This document shows, piece after piece, positions 6,675-11,940 of a stretch of 11,940 nt of DNA. The stretch covers positions 1-11,940 of the forward strand of contig CAZXCQ010000196.1 of NCBI GenBank assembly GCA_964639275.1. The letters run 5' to 3'. Position 1 is the first letter of the stretch, and each line of letters starts with the position of its first letter. A program made the position numbers and the translations under genes. Below the pieces are notes generated by a model. It was not told the origin of the DNA and searched no databases. It saw only the letters and a program-made list of their open reading frames with translations. Source of the stretch: CAZXCQ01 sp964639275 (GTDB lineage Bacteria; Desulfobacterota; DSM-4660; Desulfatiglandales; Desulfatiglandaceae).

Positions 6675-6803
6675 CTACTTGGGTTTGGCAGCCTCAACCC
6701 TATCAGTTTTCGGCTGTGCCCCTTGTGGAGAAGTCCTGACGTCCCCTCTCACACAAATCCCGCATTGTTCTTTAACCATACCGTGTTTACATCTAGCCAC
6801 CAC
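6675..6803 (-). CDS. 42-residue Cys/His peptide, possible zinc-binding protein, function unknown
   Basis: The translated core is VARCKHGMVKEQCGICVRGD: the spacing C-x-H-G-x6-C-x2-C suggests one bound zinc. The tail is polar and basic (TSPQGAQPKTDRVEAAKPK). GTG 6803 was chosen because AAAGGA lies 8 bases upstream (6817-6812); the frame is open back to a TTG at 6872 but nothing there looks like a start site. The unit is self-contained: a strong promoter at 6965-6937, a leader of about 125 bases with hairpins, this peptide, then a terminator 12 bases after the stop. That complete transcription unit is the best argument that the gene is real. I recall similar short CKHG...C..C peptides annotated as hypothetical; no function is known to me. 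Confidence 0.55.
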   Translation of the reverse strand: MVARCKHGMVKEQCGICVRGDVRTSPQGAQPKTDRVEAAKPK

Positions 6804-6874
6804 GAACGAATTCCTTTCTGGTTTGAGACATCTTTTTGATCTTCCAAAAAAGGCAAGATGGTTCAAAAGCAAAT

Positions 6875-6896
6875 AACCAGGCCAAAAGACCTGGTT
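6875..6896. other. Hairpin in the leader of the small Cys/His gene
   Basis: AACCAGG (6875-6881) and CCTGGTT (6890-6896) form a 7-bp stem with an 8-base loop, within the predicted transcript between promoter and start codon. The leader also holds GGCAT/ATGCC and ATTTCA/TGAAAT pairings nearer its 5' end, so it may be structured. Confidence 0.35.
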
Positions 6897-6936
6897 TTCT
6901 GGATTTCAATAAATAGGCATCTTTTGAAATGCCCGG

Positions 6937-6965
6937 ACTATATGGGATGGGCGCCATCTTGTCAA
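6937..6965 (-). promoter_or_regulatory. Strong sigma-70 promoter of the small Cys/His unit
   Basis: On the minus strand TTGACA (6965-6960), a 17-base spacer and TATAGT (6942-6937): a perfect -35 and 5/6 -10 at optimal spacing. The predicted transcript starts near 6930 and ends at the terminator at 6628, about 300 bases. It could equally be a regulatory RNA carrying a small ORF. Confidence 0.65.
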
Positions 6966-7010
6966 GGGGGAGTTACAGAAATGTCAGAAACGCGAAATGG
7001 TCCTTTTCCT

Positions 7011-8135
7011 TCAATTACCGGGTTTGGAGGCAAAAGTCACATCAGCGCCGGTCAAATATATCTTTACATTTTTTGCGGCAAGGGTCTCTGCTTCACGCTC
7101 CTTCTCCAACTCCTGCGCCCTTTGAGGCGTTTCAACGAGTCGTCTTAATTTTCTCTCCAGCTTTCTTTTTTTTGATTTACTGATAATACCGTCCAGATAA
7201 ATGGCATAGGGGACCTTTGCCTTGCCTGTGGTAGAATGGGCGAGTTCAAAAAAGATGTTTTTCCCATAGATGATATCAAGGTAATTCTTGCCTTCAAAAA
7301 AGATGGCCGAGGAGTATTCCGTATGATCACCCGTATTATTTTCGTGAAGTCTTACGACCTGTGACCCAAAGAGGAAGTGGACGATCTTATTATCGGCAAG
7401 TAGCTCTCCTGACGGGCTGATATCTTCAACCTGTTTTATGGCATTAATGACGGTTATCTCAACTCTGGTAGGCAGAAAGAGCAGGAAATTAAAAAACGCC
7501 GTCAACGGACCGAGCTGATTTGAATATGGCATGAATCGGCTGAATGTTTGCCTGGTTTGGTCTTCCCAGAATTTGACCAGTTTTTCCTTGTAGTCAAAAT
7601 AGACCCGGATGCCTGTTTGATTTTCATAGAGCTTTACACCAGGCAGGATTTCACGAAATTCCTCCGTGACAAACCTTCCGTTTTCTGGCCGAAACCGTTC
7701 CTGTATGCTCGTTTCAACGGTCTTCATCATCTCTTTGTATTCGGCCGTATGTTTGCCGTAGACAAATAATGCAAACTTGCTCCACAGGTTTTTCCCGACA
7801 GGTTCTTTAAGACTAAAGATCGAAAGGTAGTCTTTTTTTTGCTTTTTCATCTCGAGGGTGGTGAGCATCTCCGCCTGAACGTACGCCTCCAGGTCCATAT
7901 GAACATCATATGAAAGCCTTATGTAGTCAATTTTTCCCGTGGGGTTATCGGCGAGCCTTTTCAGAAATAGCCTGGCTATTCCCCTGGTTTCATCCCATTG
8001 AGGAGGAATTTCAGATCGCTCGCCCGGGGTTATACTCGGTTGGGCCGCCATGGACCATGGCGTCTGAAACATCACCAAGGGCAGTAGAAGCACTGCATAT
8101 AGGCACGGGCGAAATATTCCTTTAACAGACACCAT
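7011..8135 (-). CDS. Exported protein of unknown function
   Basis: 374 residues from ATG 8135, chosen because GAGGGG lies 8 bases before it; the in-frame TTG codons at 8141 and 8138 are too close to that SD. The N-terminus is a classic signal peptide: basic VKGIFRPC, hydrophobic LYAVLLLPLVMF, then a probable cleavage around SMA-AQ (about residue 31), so it is likely periplasmic or outer-surface. The mature part is highly charged with amphipathic segments, and the C-terminal region carries a very basic, probably helical patch (SKSKKRKLERKLRRL) followed by ELEKEREAETLAAKN. I do not recognise a domain. It starts 24 bases after the SDR stop on the same strand, so the two are probably cotranscribed. 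No terminator was identified at its 3' end. Confidence 0.75.
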   Translation of the reverse strand: MVSVKGIFRPCLYAVLLLPLVMFQTPWSMAAQPSITPGERSEIPPQWDETRGIARLFLKRLADNPTGKIDYIRLSYDVHMDLEAYVQAEMLTTLEMKKQKKDYLSIFSLKEPVGKNLWSKFALFVYGKHTAEYKEMMKTVETSIQERFRPENGRFVTEEFREILPGVKLYENQTGIRVYFDYKEKLVKFWEDQTRQTFSRFMPYSNQLGPLTAFFNFLLFLPTRVEITVINAIKQVEDISPSGELLADNKIVHFLFGSQVVRLHENNTGDHTEYSSAIFFEGKNYLDIIYGKNIFFELAHSTTGKAKVPYAIYLDGIISKSKKRKLERKLRRLVETPQRAQELEKEREAETLAAKNVKIYLTGADVTFASKPGN

Positions 8136-8159
8136 CAACAAATCCCCTCTTTATGATCC

Positions 8160-8951
8160 TTACGGTGTGAGCGGATTTGGCTTGGGGATGGGGTCAAGGA
8201 ATCGCTCCTGGAGTCTCCGCATACCGCGAAGCCAACGGTCGTAATCGGATACCTTCCGTTCCATATAGGTCTGGACTTGTGGATGTGGCAGGATCAGAAA
8301 TCTTTCCTCCGCCATGGCCTCAATCACCGAATCGGCCACCTGTTCGGGTTCTATCATCCCGTCAACCGCTGCCACACCCCCTCCATCACGGGTCATTTCC
8401 GTGCGCACGGCCTGAGGACAGAGCACGGAGACCTTGATACCCTTATCGCCATAAGTGATGGCAAGATTTTCTGCCAGCCCCACTGCCGCATGTTTGGTGA
8501 CCGAATAGGGGGCCGAACCGATCTGACTCAGCAGGCCTGCTGCCGACGAGGTATTCAGGAGGTAACCACCTCCGCGTCCTATCATGCCCGGGATTACCGC
8601 CCTCGCAGCGTAGATATGGGCCATCACATTGATCTCCCAGATACGTTGCCACGACTGGTTAGGTGTTTCGACCGCACCTTCAATCATAATGCCTGCATTG
8701 GAGCAAAATATGTCAATAGCCCCGCTTCTCTCTTCGGTTTCTTTTACGACATTGATAATATCCGCTTCCTTGCTGACATCGCACTTGATGGCCAGCCCGT
8801 TGATTTCCTCAGCAACCGCCCGTGCGCCCTTTTCATCTATGTCGGCCACAGTAACCGCTTTTGCCCCTTCCTGGGCGAAGCGGCGACACAATGCCTGGCC
8901 AATGCCGCTGGCGCCACCGGTTACCACAATGATTTTTCCAGCCACTTGCAT
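8160..8951 (-). CDS. Short-chain dehydrogenase/reductase (SDR), classical type
   Basis: 263 residues, the usual classical-SDR length. The cofactor motif is TGGASGIG (11-18). The acidic VADIDEKGAR after strand 2 favours NAD(H). CDVSKEAD and the NAG motif in FCSNAGIMIEG follow, with IWEINVMAHIYAARA on helix 4. The catalytic set is Ser in LLNTSSAAGL and YSVTK (Tyr/Lys). CPQAVRTEM is the post-catalytic P-Q-x-V-x-T loop. It catalyses reversible oxidation of an alcohol or keto group in the cytoplasm; the substrate cannot be inferred. GGAGGG sits 10 bases before ATG. It is the first gene of a likely two-gene unit with the exported protein 24 bases downstream. No clear promoter was found in front of it. 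Confidence 0.92.
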   Translation of the reverse strand: MQVAGKIIVVTGGASGIGQALCRRFAQEGAKAVTVADIDEKGARAVAEEINGLAIKCDVSKEADIINVVKETEERSGAIDIFCSNAGIMIEGAVETPNQSWQRIWEINVMAHIYAARAVIPGMIGRGGGYLLNTSSAAGLLSQIGSAPYSVTKHAAVGLAENLAITYGDKGIKVSVLCPQAVRTEMTRDGGGVAAVDGMIEPEQVADSVIEAMAEERFLILPHPQVQTYMERKVSDYDRWLRGMRRLQERFLDPIPKPNPLTP

Positions 8952-9012
8952 ATCAACCGATCCCTCCTGTTACAGAATACGTTTTGGGGCAACACTCTAG
9001 TTTTGTGAAAGG

Positions 9013-9045
9013 CGGGCAATGGGGATTTTGAACCCCCATTGCCCG
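9013..9045. other. Perfect 12-bp hairpin between the DrsE_2 and SDR genes
   Basis: CGGGCAATGGGG (9013-9024) and CCCCATTGCCCG (9034-9045) pair perfectly around a 9-base loop. No T-run of note follows on either strand. It lies about 60 bases upstream of the SDR start, in its leader or promoter, and downstream of the DrsE_2 gene. It may be a factor-dependent stop or leader structure. Confidence 0.6.
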
Positions 9046-9145
9046 AGTTTCAAGAAGTAAAGCTGTCATCTTAAAATGGCTTCTATCTATAATATCATGA
9101 GGTTAAAAGAAAGACCACAATAACTCATAAATATCCTGAGCAAAA

Positions 9146-9173
9146 ACAGGGTAATTTGACGGAACCATGGACA
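9146..9173 (+). repeat. Dispersed repeat B, copy 2
   Basis: 24 of 28 bases match 68-95. Just beyond it, GTCCGTG (9185-9191) and CACGGAC (9225-9231) form a 7-bp inverted repeat enclosing 33 bases, so the element may be structured. The rest of 9046-9234 shows no gene. Confidence 0.6.
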
Positions 9174-9234
9174 GGCCGGCCTTCGTCCGTGAGGTTGCGG
9201 AGATGGGACCGGGGAAGTAGTGGACACGGACCCT

Positions 9235-9813
9235 CTAAATAAATAACTGGACCTTGCTCCCGATCGCCTCATCAAGGAATTTGGCCACGCCACAATAGGT
9301 CAGGTTGGGATAATCAATCATCTCTTCCGGTTTGAAACCCATCAAATCCATGGACATCTCGCAGATAAAGATCCGAACACCGAGTTCCGCAGCCATGTCG
9401 ATCATCTCCTCCAGAGAGGCCACGTTCTTTTTCTTCATGAGTGATTTCATCATGGTCGTCCCCATACCCCCCATGTTCATCTTGGATAACTTGACCTGAC
9501 CAGTGCCCTTTGGGAGCATGGACCCGAACATCTTTCCCATGAGGTCCTTTCCGCCGGCACCCTTTGCCTTGTCTCTAAGGACGGGGGTCCCCCAGAAGGT
9601 AAAAAACATCACCACATCCATCCCCATGGCCACCGCCCCTGTGGCAATAATAAAGGCGGCAAGCACCTTGTCAAGATCGCCGCTAAAGACGATCATAGAG
9701 AGTTTGTTCTCAGGGGCCTGATCCCTGAGCGTTTGGAGCTGATTCTTGATTTCATCGATCTGGTTAGCGAGCTGCTCCAGGCTCGGGACGGTGTCTAAAG
9801 TATTTTCTTGCAT
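9235..9813 (-). CDS. DrsE_2-family (DsrE/DsrF/DrsH-like) sulfur-relay or peroxiredoxin-like protein
   Basis: 192 residues. An N-terminal charged helix (LEQLANQIDEIKNQLQTLRD, 12-31), probably a coiled coil, precedes a DsrE-like fold starting SMIVFSGDLDKVLAAFIIAT and MDVVMFFTFWG. A Met-rich segment (about 92-126, nine Met, with SKMNMGGMGTTMMKSLM) and the conserved FICEMSMDLMG with Cys151 are family hallmarks. A second Cys is at 174 (LTYCGVAKFL). Family members handle persulfide sulfur or act in thiol redox; some are fused to rhodanese or TusA domains, here absent. It lies 82 bases downstream of the MarR gene in the same orientation but has its own promoter with a candidate operator. AAAGGAGG sits 5 bases before ATG. 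Family is confident; exact role is inferred. Confidence 0.87.
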   Translation of the reverse strand: MQENTLDTVPSLEQLANQIDEIKNQLQTLRDQAPENKLSMIVFSGDLDKVLAAFIIATGAVAMGMDVVMFFTFWGTPVLRDKAKGAGGKDLMGKMFGSMLPKGTGQVKLSKMNMGGMGTTMMKSLMKKKNVASLEEMIDMAAELGVRIFICEMSMDLMGFKPEEMIDYPNLTYCGVAKFLDEAIGSKVQLFI

Positions 9814-9839
9814 AGTAACCTCCTTTTTTTGAATTCGTT

Positions 9840-9868
9840 AACATAGCGAACTATTTGGAGAAAGACAA
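9840..9868 (-). promoter_or_regulatory. Promoter of the DrsE_2 gene with overlapping palindromic operator
   Basis: Minus strand: TTGTCT (9868-9863), 17 bases, TATGTT (9845-9840). The 14-mer ATAGCGAACTATTT (plus strand 9843-9856) fills the spacer and overlaps the -10, a classic repressor position. It is identical to 6437-6450 upstream of the MFS gene. Confidence 0.55.
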
Positions 9869-9895
9869 ACCTGCTTCGACCGAACGTCTGTAATC

Positions 9896-10378
9896 CTAAA
9901 CCAACCTCTTCTTGACCGCCTCCATGGCGGATCTCAGGGATTCCAGGTAGGCCAGTACATTTTTTCTCTGAGCGGGTTCCATCTCTAAGAGGATCTGGCG
10001 GTGAATATCCCTCTGGAACTCCTCGATCTCGCCGGACATCCTGTGGCCTTTTCGAGAGAGACTAATCAGCTTTATCCGGGCGTCTTTCGGATCATCCACT
10101 CGTTCGACCAGGCCTTTGTCGAGAAGACCCTGTATCAGCTTGGTAACCCTGCTCTTTGCCACATCCAGCCTCTGAGCAATCCCTTTGACCGTCAGATAGC
10201 GCTCGCCCTGAAAAAGCATGAGACAAGTCAGTTCTGCATAGGGCAGGTGGAATCTCTTGGATTCATAAAGTTTCCGGTCGTCGCAGCATTCAATCATCTC
10301 ACGGATAAGACCCTGGAGTCTTTGAGTCTGGTACTCCAGGAGTTCTTCATTGATTTGATGGACCAACATTTCGTTCAT
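9896..10378 (-). CDS. MarR-family transcriptional regulator
   Basis: 160 residues, typical MarR length. The winged helix-turn-helix spans about 62-113: LTVKGIAQRLDVAKSRVTKL (HTH; recognition helix KSRVTKLIQGLLDKGLVER), then the wing DDPKDARIKLISLSRKG with the conserved D-x-R. Flanking helices (1-35 and 114-160) form the dimer interface. MarR proteins usually repress their own and adjacent genes and release DNA on binding small aromatics or on thiol oxidation; Cys31 and Cys32 are vicinal (IECCDD), a possible redox switch. No Shine-Dalgarno precedes the ATG. The promoter at 10415-10387 puts the transcription start at or within a base or two of the ATG, so the message is probably leaderless. A palindrome over the -10 suggests autoregulation. 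Confidence 0.92.
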   Translation of the reverse strand: MNEMLVHQINEELLEYQTQRLQGLIREMIECCDDRKLYESKRFHLPYAELTCLMLFQGERYLTVKGIAQRLDVAKSRVTKLIQGLLDKGLVERVDDPKDARIKLISLSRKGHRMSGEIEEFQRDIHRQILLEMEPAQRKNVLAYLESLRSAMEAVKKRLV

Positions 10379-10379
10379 A

Positions 10380-10415
10380 CTATTAACTAATAGAACACGG
10401 CCATAGATTTGTCAA
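10380..10415 (-). promoter_or_regulatory. MarR gene promoter (leaderless) with perfect palindrome over the -10
   Basis: Minus strand: TTGACA (10415-10410), 17-base spacer, TATTAG (10392-10387). The perfect palindrome CTATTA-AC-TAATAG (10380-10393) covers the -10 and reaches to two bases from the ATG at 10378. MarR proteins typically bind such short AT-rich palindromes containing TTAACTAA-like cores. It shares AACTA with the other two candidate sites. Confidence 0.65.
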
Positions 10416-10494
10416 GGGGGGAATGAGTAATTATTGGTAATGGCCTATGGGAGTCGAAGAGTGAAAGCGTCTTAAGGTTCTTCTGATTCACCCG

Positions 10495-11493
10495 TTAACA
10501 GCATTTGTAGAGTCTTAAAAGACGTTCGTCCATCACGAAGTAAAACTTCATAAAGGAAGAGCCATCCCATCGTGTCCTTACGCCGTGGACGGTGTTTGCG
10601 AGTGCAATGGTGCTCCGCAGGTGAGTGATCATGATGAGTTGCTTGTCTTTGGCAAGAGTCCTGAGAAATTCCTGCATTGATTTATGATTTGTATAATCCA
10701 GAGAAGGCTCCACTTCATCCAGCAGATAAAAAGGGCTGTCCAACTGATCAAAGATGGCAAGTTTCAAGGCCAGGCTGGTAACGGACTTCTCTCCACCGGA
10801 CAGCTGGTGGGATTTGCGCTTTCTATTCCCCGGCAAAGTGATCTCGATCTCCAACCCGTTTCGGCCATTCTGTTCAAGGACCTTTAGACGCCCATCCCCC
10901 AAAGGAAACAGGAAATCCAGGTATCGTTTAAAAAGGGGGTCTATCTCCTTGGGGATGGATTCCGCCGATTCCGTCTTTCCATTTGTGGACAAGAGATCCT
11001 CAATCCATTGGAAACGCTGCCAGGGATCAAAAAGGATCATATCGTTTATCTGTTCCTGTCTGATAATGGACCTGAGGGCATGGAAGAGACCCAGGTCTAC
11101 CAGTTCTTGATCGTACTGCTCTCTTTGAAGGGCCTTGTCCTGCACCCAATAGGCATTCTGCCCATCCTTTGTCGTTTCTCGAGCCAGTCGCACGGTCGGC
11201 GCCGTCCTTTGCGTTCCCCGCCTAAATGTCAATTCAACCCGAATCCGTGAGGCAGGGGGATAGTCCTTGCTCCCGGAGAAAAATAGTTCCCCTTTCTCGT
11301 AACATCGCAGGCGGTTGAGGTCATCTTCGCCGAGTGCCCACACGATGGCATCCAGTATGTTTGATTTCCCGACGCCATTATTGCCTATGATCACGCCAAT
11401 GCCGGGTTGAAAACCCATGTTTGTTAGCTCTGAAAAGGACTTAAATCCTTCGATATTTACATCTTCTAAGAAAAAACTCTTGGATGTTTCCAT
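10495..11493 (-). CDS. Coil-less SMC-like head-domain ATPase
   Basis: 332 residues from ATG 11493, chosen because AAAGGA lies 5 bases upstream and the start follows the preceding stop by one base. The N-terminal half reads like an SMC head: LEDVNIEGFKSF (9-20), Walker A GNNGVGKSN (37-45), FHALRSIIRQEQIND (137-151) matching the SMC IIgQG segment. After about 20 linker residues comes the C-terminal head: LFPLGDGRLKV, LSGGEKS signature (231-237), Walker B FYLLDEVEPSLD (255-266), and ITH (289-291). The roughly 800-residue coiled coil and hinge of a normal SMC (about 1150 residues) are absent, yet both halves are intact and collinear. It ends CC (331-332). ATP-driven head dimerisation should be possible; DNA entrapment by arms is not. 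RecF-type proteins are a similar-sized alternative, but the motifs look SMC-like. Confidence 0.8.
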   Translation of the reverse strand: METSKSFFLEDVNIEGFKSFSELTNMGFQPGIGVIIGNNGVGKSNILDAIVWALGEDDLNRLRCYEKGELFFSGSKDYPPASRIRVELTFRRGTQRTAPTVRLARETTKDGQNAYWVQDKALQREQYDQELVDLGLFHALRSIIRQEQINDMILFDPWQRFQWIEDLLSTNGKTESAESIPKEIDPLFKRYLDFLFPLGDGRLKVLEQNGRNGLEIEITLPGNRKRKSHQLSGGEKSVTSLALKLAIFDQLDSPFYLLDEVEPSLDYTNHKSMQEFLRTLAKDKQLIMITHLRSTIALANTVHGVRTRWDGSSFMKFYFVMDERLLRLYKCC

Positions 11494-11494
11494 G

Positions 11495-11794
11495 TCATTC
11501 CTTTCCAATCTTCTCAAAATGGCGTTGACGTATCTCGGCGCTTAGCTCCTCCTGACCGGGGATGATGGCCTCATACACCAGTTCTCCATCCAGTGCAACG
11601 CTGGGCAGGGATTTCGCCTTGAGTTCTCTGAAGCGCTGGATCCCTTCGCGGGTGCGCATGTCCCATTCTCTCACATCAATAAGATCCTGAATCTCATCCG
11701 GTAAGACCCTTACCGATTCCGCCATATAGACGCAGGCCAGTCATTGATTAAAATCAGTCAAAAGTACATCAACAACGACCTTTTGTGCCATCAT
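11495..11794 (-). CDS. Thioredoxin-fold selenoprotein with a U-x-x-C motif (in-frame TGA read as selenocysteine)
   Basis: 99 residues reading TGA 11743-11741 as selenocysteine. The start ATG 11794 (or 11791) has GGAG 7 (or 10) bases upstream. Strand AQKVVVDVLLTDFNQ (3-17) is followed by U18-L-A-C21, a U-x-x-C in the place of thioredoxin C-x-x-C. Then come helix VYMAESVRVLPDEIQ, strand IDVREWDM, helix REGIQRFREL, the cis-proline loop KSLPSVALDG and EELSAEIRQR. A start at ATG 11725 gives 76 residues, has no Shine-Dalgarno, and would lose strand 1 and both active-site residues. A 7-bp hairpin with a GGU loop follows the TGA. A thiol-disulfide oxidoreductase role is inferred. The stop is one base before the SMC-like start, so the two are translationally coupled. 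The alternative, a nonsense-mutated gene, cannot be excluded by sequence alone. Confidence 0.75.
11699..11715 (-). promoter_or_regulatory. Candidate bacterial SECIS element
   Basis: In the minus-strand RNA CGGUAAG (11715-11709) pairs perfectly with CUUACCG (11705-11699), with apical loop GGU (11708-11706). The stem starts 25 bases after the TGA and the loop 32 bases after it. Bacterial SECIS elements recognised by SelB are small hairpins just downstream of UGA with a G at the start of the apical loop; the E. coli fdhF loop contains GGUCU, which is also present here. Confidence 0.72.
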
Positions 11795-11805
11795 GATCTT
11801 TCTCC

Positions 11806-11940
11806 GAATTCAGTCACTTTGTAACATCTCAAAGAACAGGGGGAAAGGTGTGGCATGGGGGTCTTTTTTTCTTCCACATGCCTCGAATAGGGGGCCCGGC
11901 AGTGCCGTCTCAAAATGGCGTATCCTCACTCCACCCCTTA
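11806..11940. other. Region upstream of the selenoprotein gene, no gene seen
   Basis: No convincing promoter or gene end was found. GGCATGGGG (11852-11860) and its near complement CCACATGCC (11874-11882) make an imperfect 9-bp hairpin with a T-rich loop. A minus-strand frame is open from about 11925 to a TGA overlapping ATG 11794, but has no plausible start or domain. Confidence 0.3.

Noticed and set aside
6858..7183. Plus-strand open frames of 84-96 codons
   Set aside because: They have no SD and no recognisable domain, and they overlap the promoter of the minus-strand small gene and the 3' end of the exported-protein gene.
8277..9008. Plus-strand open frame of 243 codons
   Set aside because: It is antisense to the SDR gene, whose catalytic motifs are clear.
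11495..11725. 76-residue protein starting at ATG 11725
   Set aside because: No Shine-Dalgarno, and it lacks the first strand and active site of its own fold; the Sec read-through version explains the sequence better.
11791..11925. Minus-strand frame ending with TGA overlapping ATG 11794, as an upstream coupled gene
   Set aside because: A stop at 11928-11926 closes it after 44 codons, and there is no plausible start with SD or domain.

Overview
The window looks like a chromosomal segment from an anaerobic, probably sulfate-reducing or syntrophic, deltaproteobacterium (Desulfobacterota). This rests on recognised family resemblance: an ADP-forming acyl-CoA synthetase alpha subunit, a DrsE_2-type sulfur-relay protein, a TIGR04076-type protein, a YGW-type MFS carboxylate carrier, and a gene that is best read as a selenoprotein. 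No phylogenetic search was possible. No tRNA, rRNA, CRISPR array or complete IS element was seen.

Layout. 1-226: dispersed-repeat copies and a promoter, then the CoA-ligase alpha gene (227-1660, +). Facing it are a small membrane protein (1680-1982, -) and a MazEF-type toxin-antitoxin pair (2035-2590, -) with its own strong promoter. 2870-3777 (+) is the wreck of a formylglycine-generating-enzyme-like (FGE/C-lectin fold) protein. It has two in-frame stops, is fused to the start of another gene, and its C-terminus has the codon pattern of a diversity-generating-retroelement variable repeat. Then come a TIGR04076 protein (3952-4380, +) and a cupin (4613-4963, +), facing an MFS transporter (4998-6302, -).

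From 6303 to the end everything is on the minus strand: a self-contained unit with promoter, 42-residue Cys/His peptide and terminator (6965 to 6628); an SDR oxidoreductase followed by an exported protein of unknown function; a MarR regulator followed by a DrsE_2 protein, with candidate operators lying across both -10 boxes; and, at the right edge, a two-gene operon.

The right-edge operon is the most exciting part. A plain gene call gives a 76-residue fragment starting at 11725. In the same frame, reading through a TGA at 11743-11741, there is a complete 99-residue thioredoxin-fold protein with its own Shine-Dalgarno. The TGA supplies the first residue of a U-x-x-C redox motif, and a 7-bp hairpin with a GGU apical loop follows at SECIS distance. 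One base after its stop begins an SMC-like ATPase that has both head halves but no coiled coil or hinge, and ends in Cys-Cys. A selenocysteine redox protein coupled to a coil-less SMC head is a combination I do not recognise as a described system.
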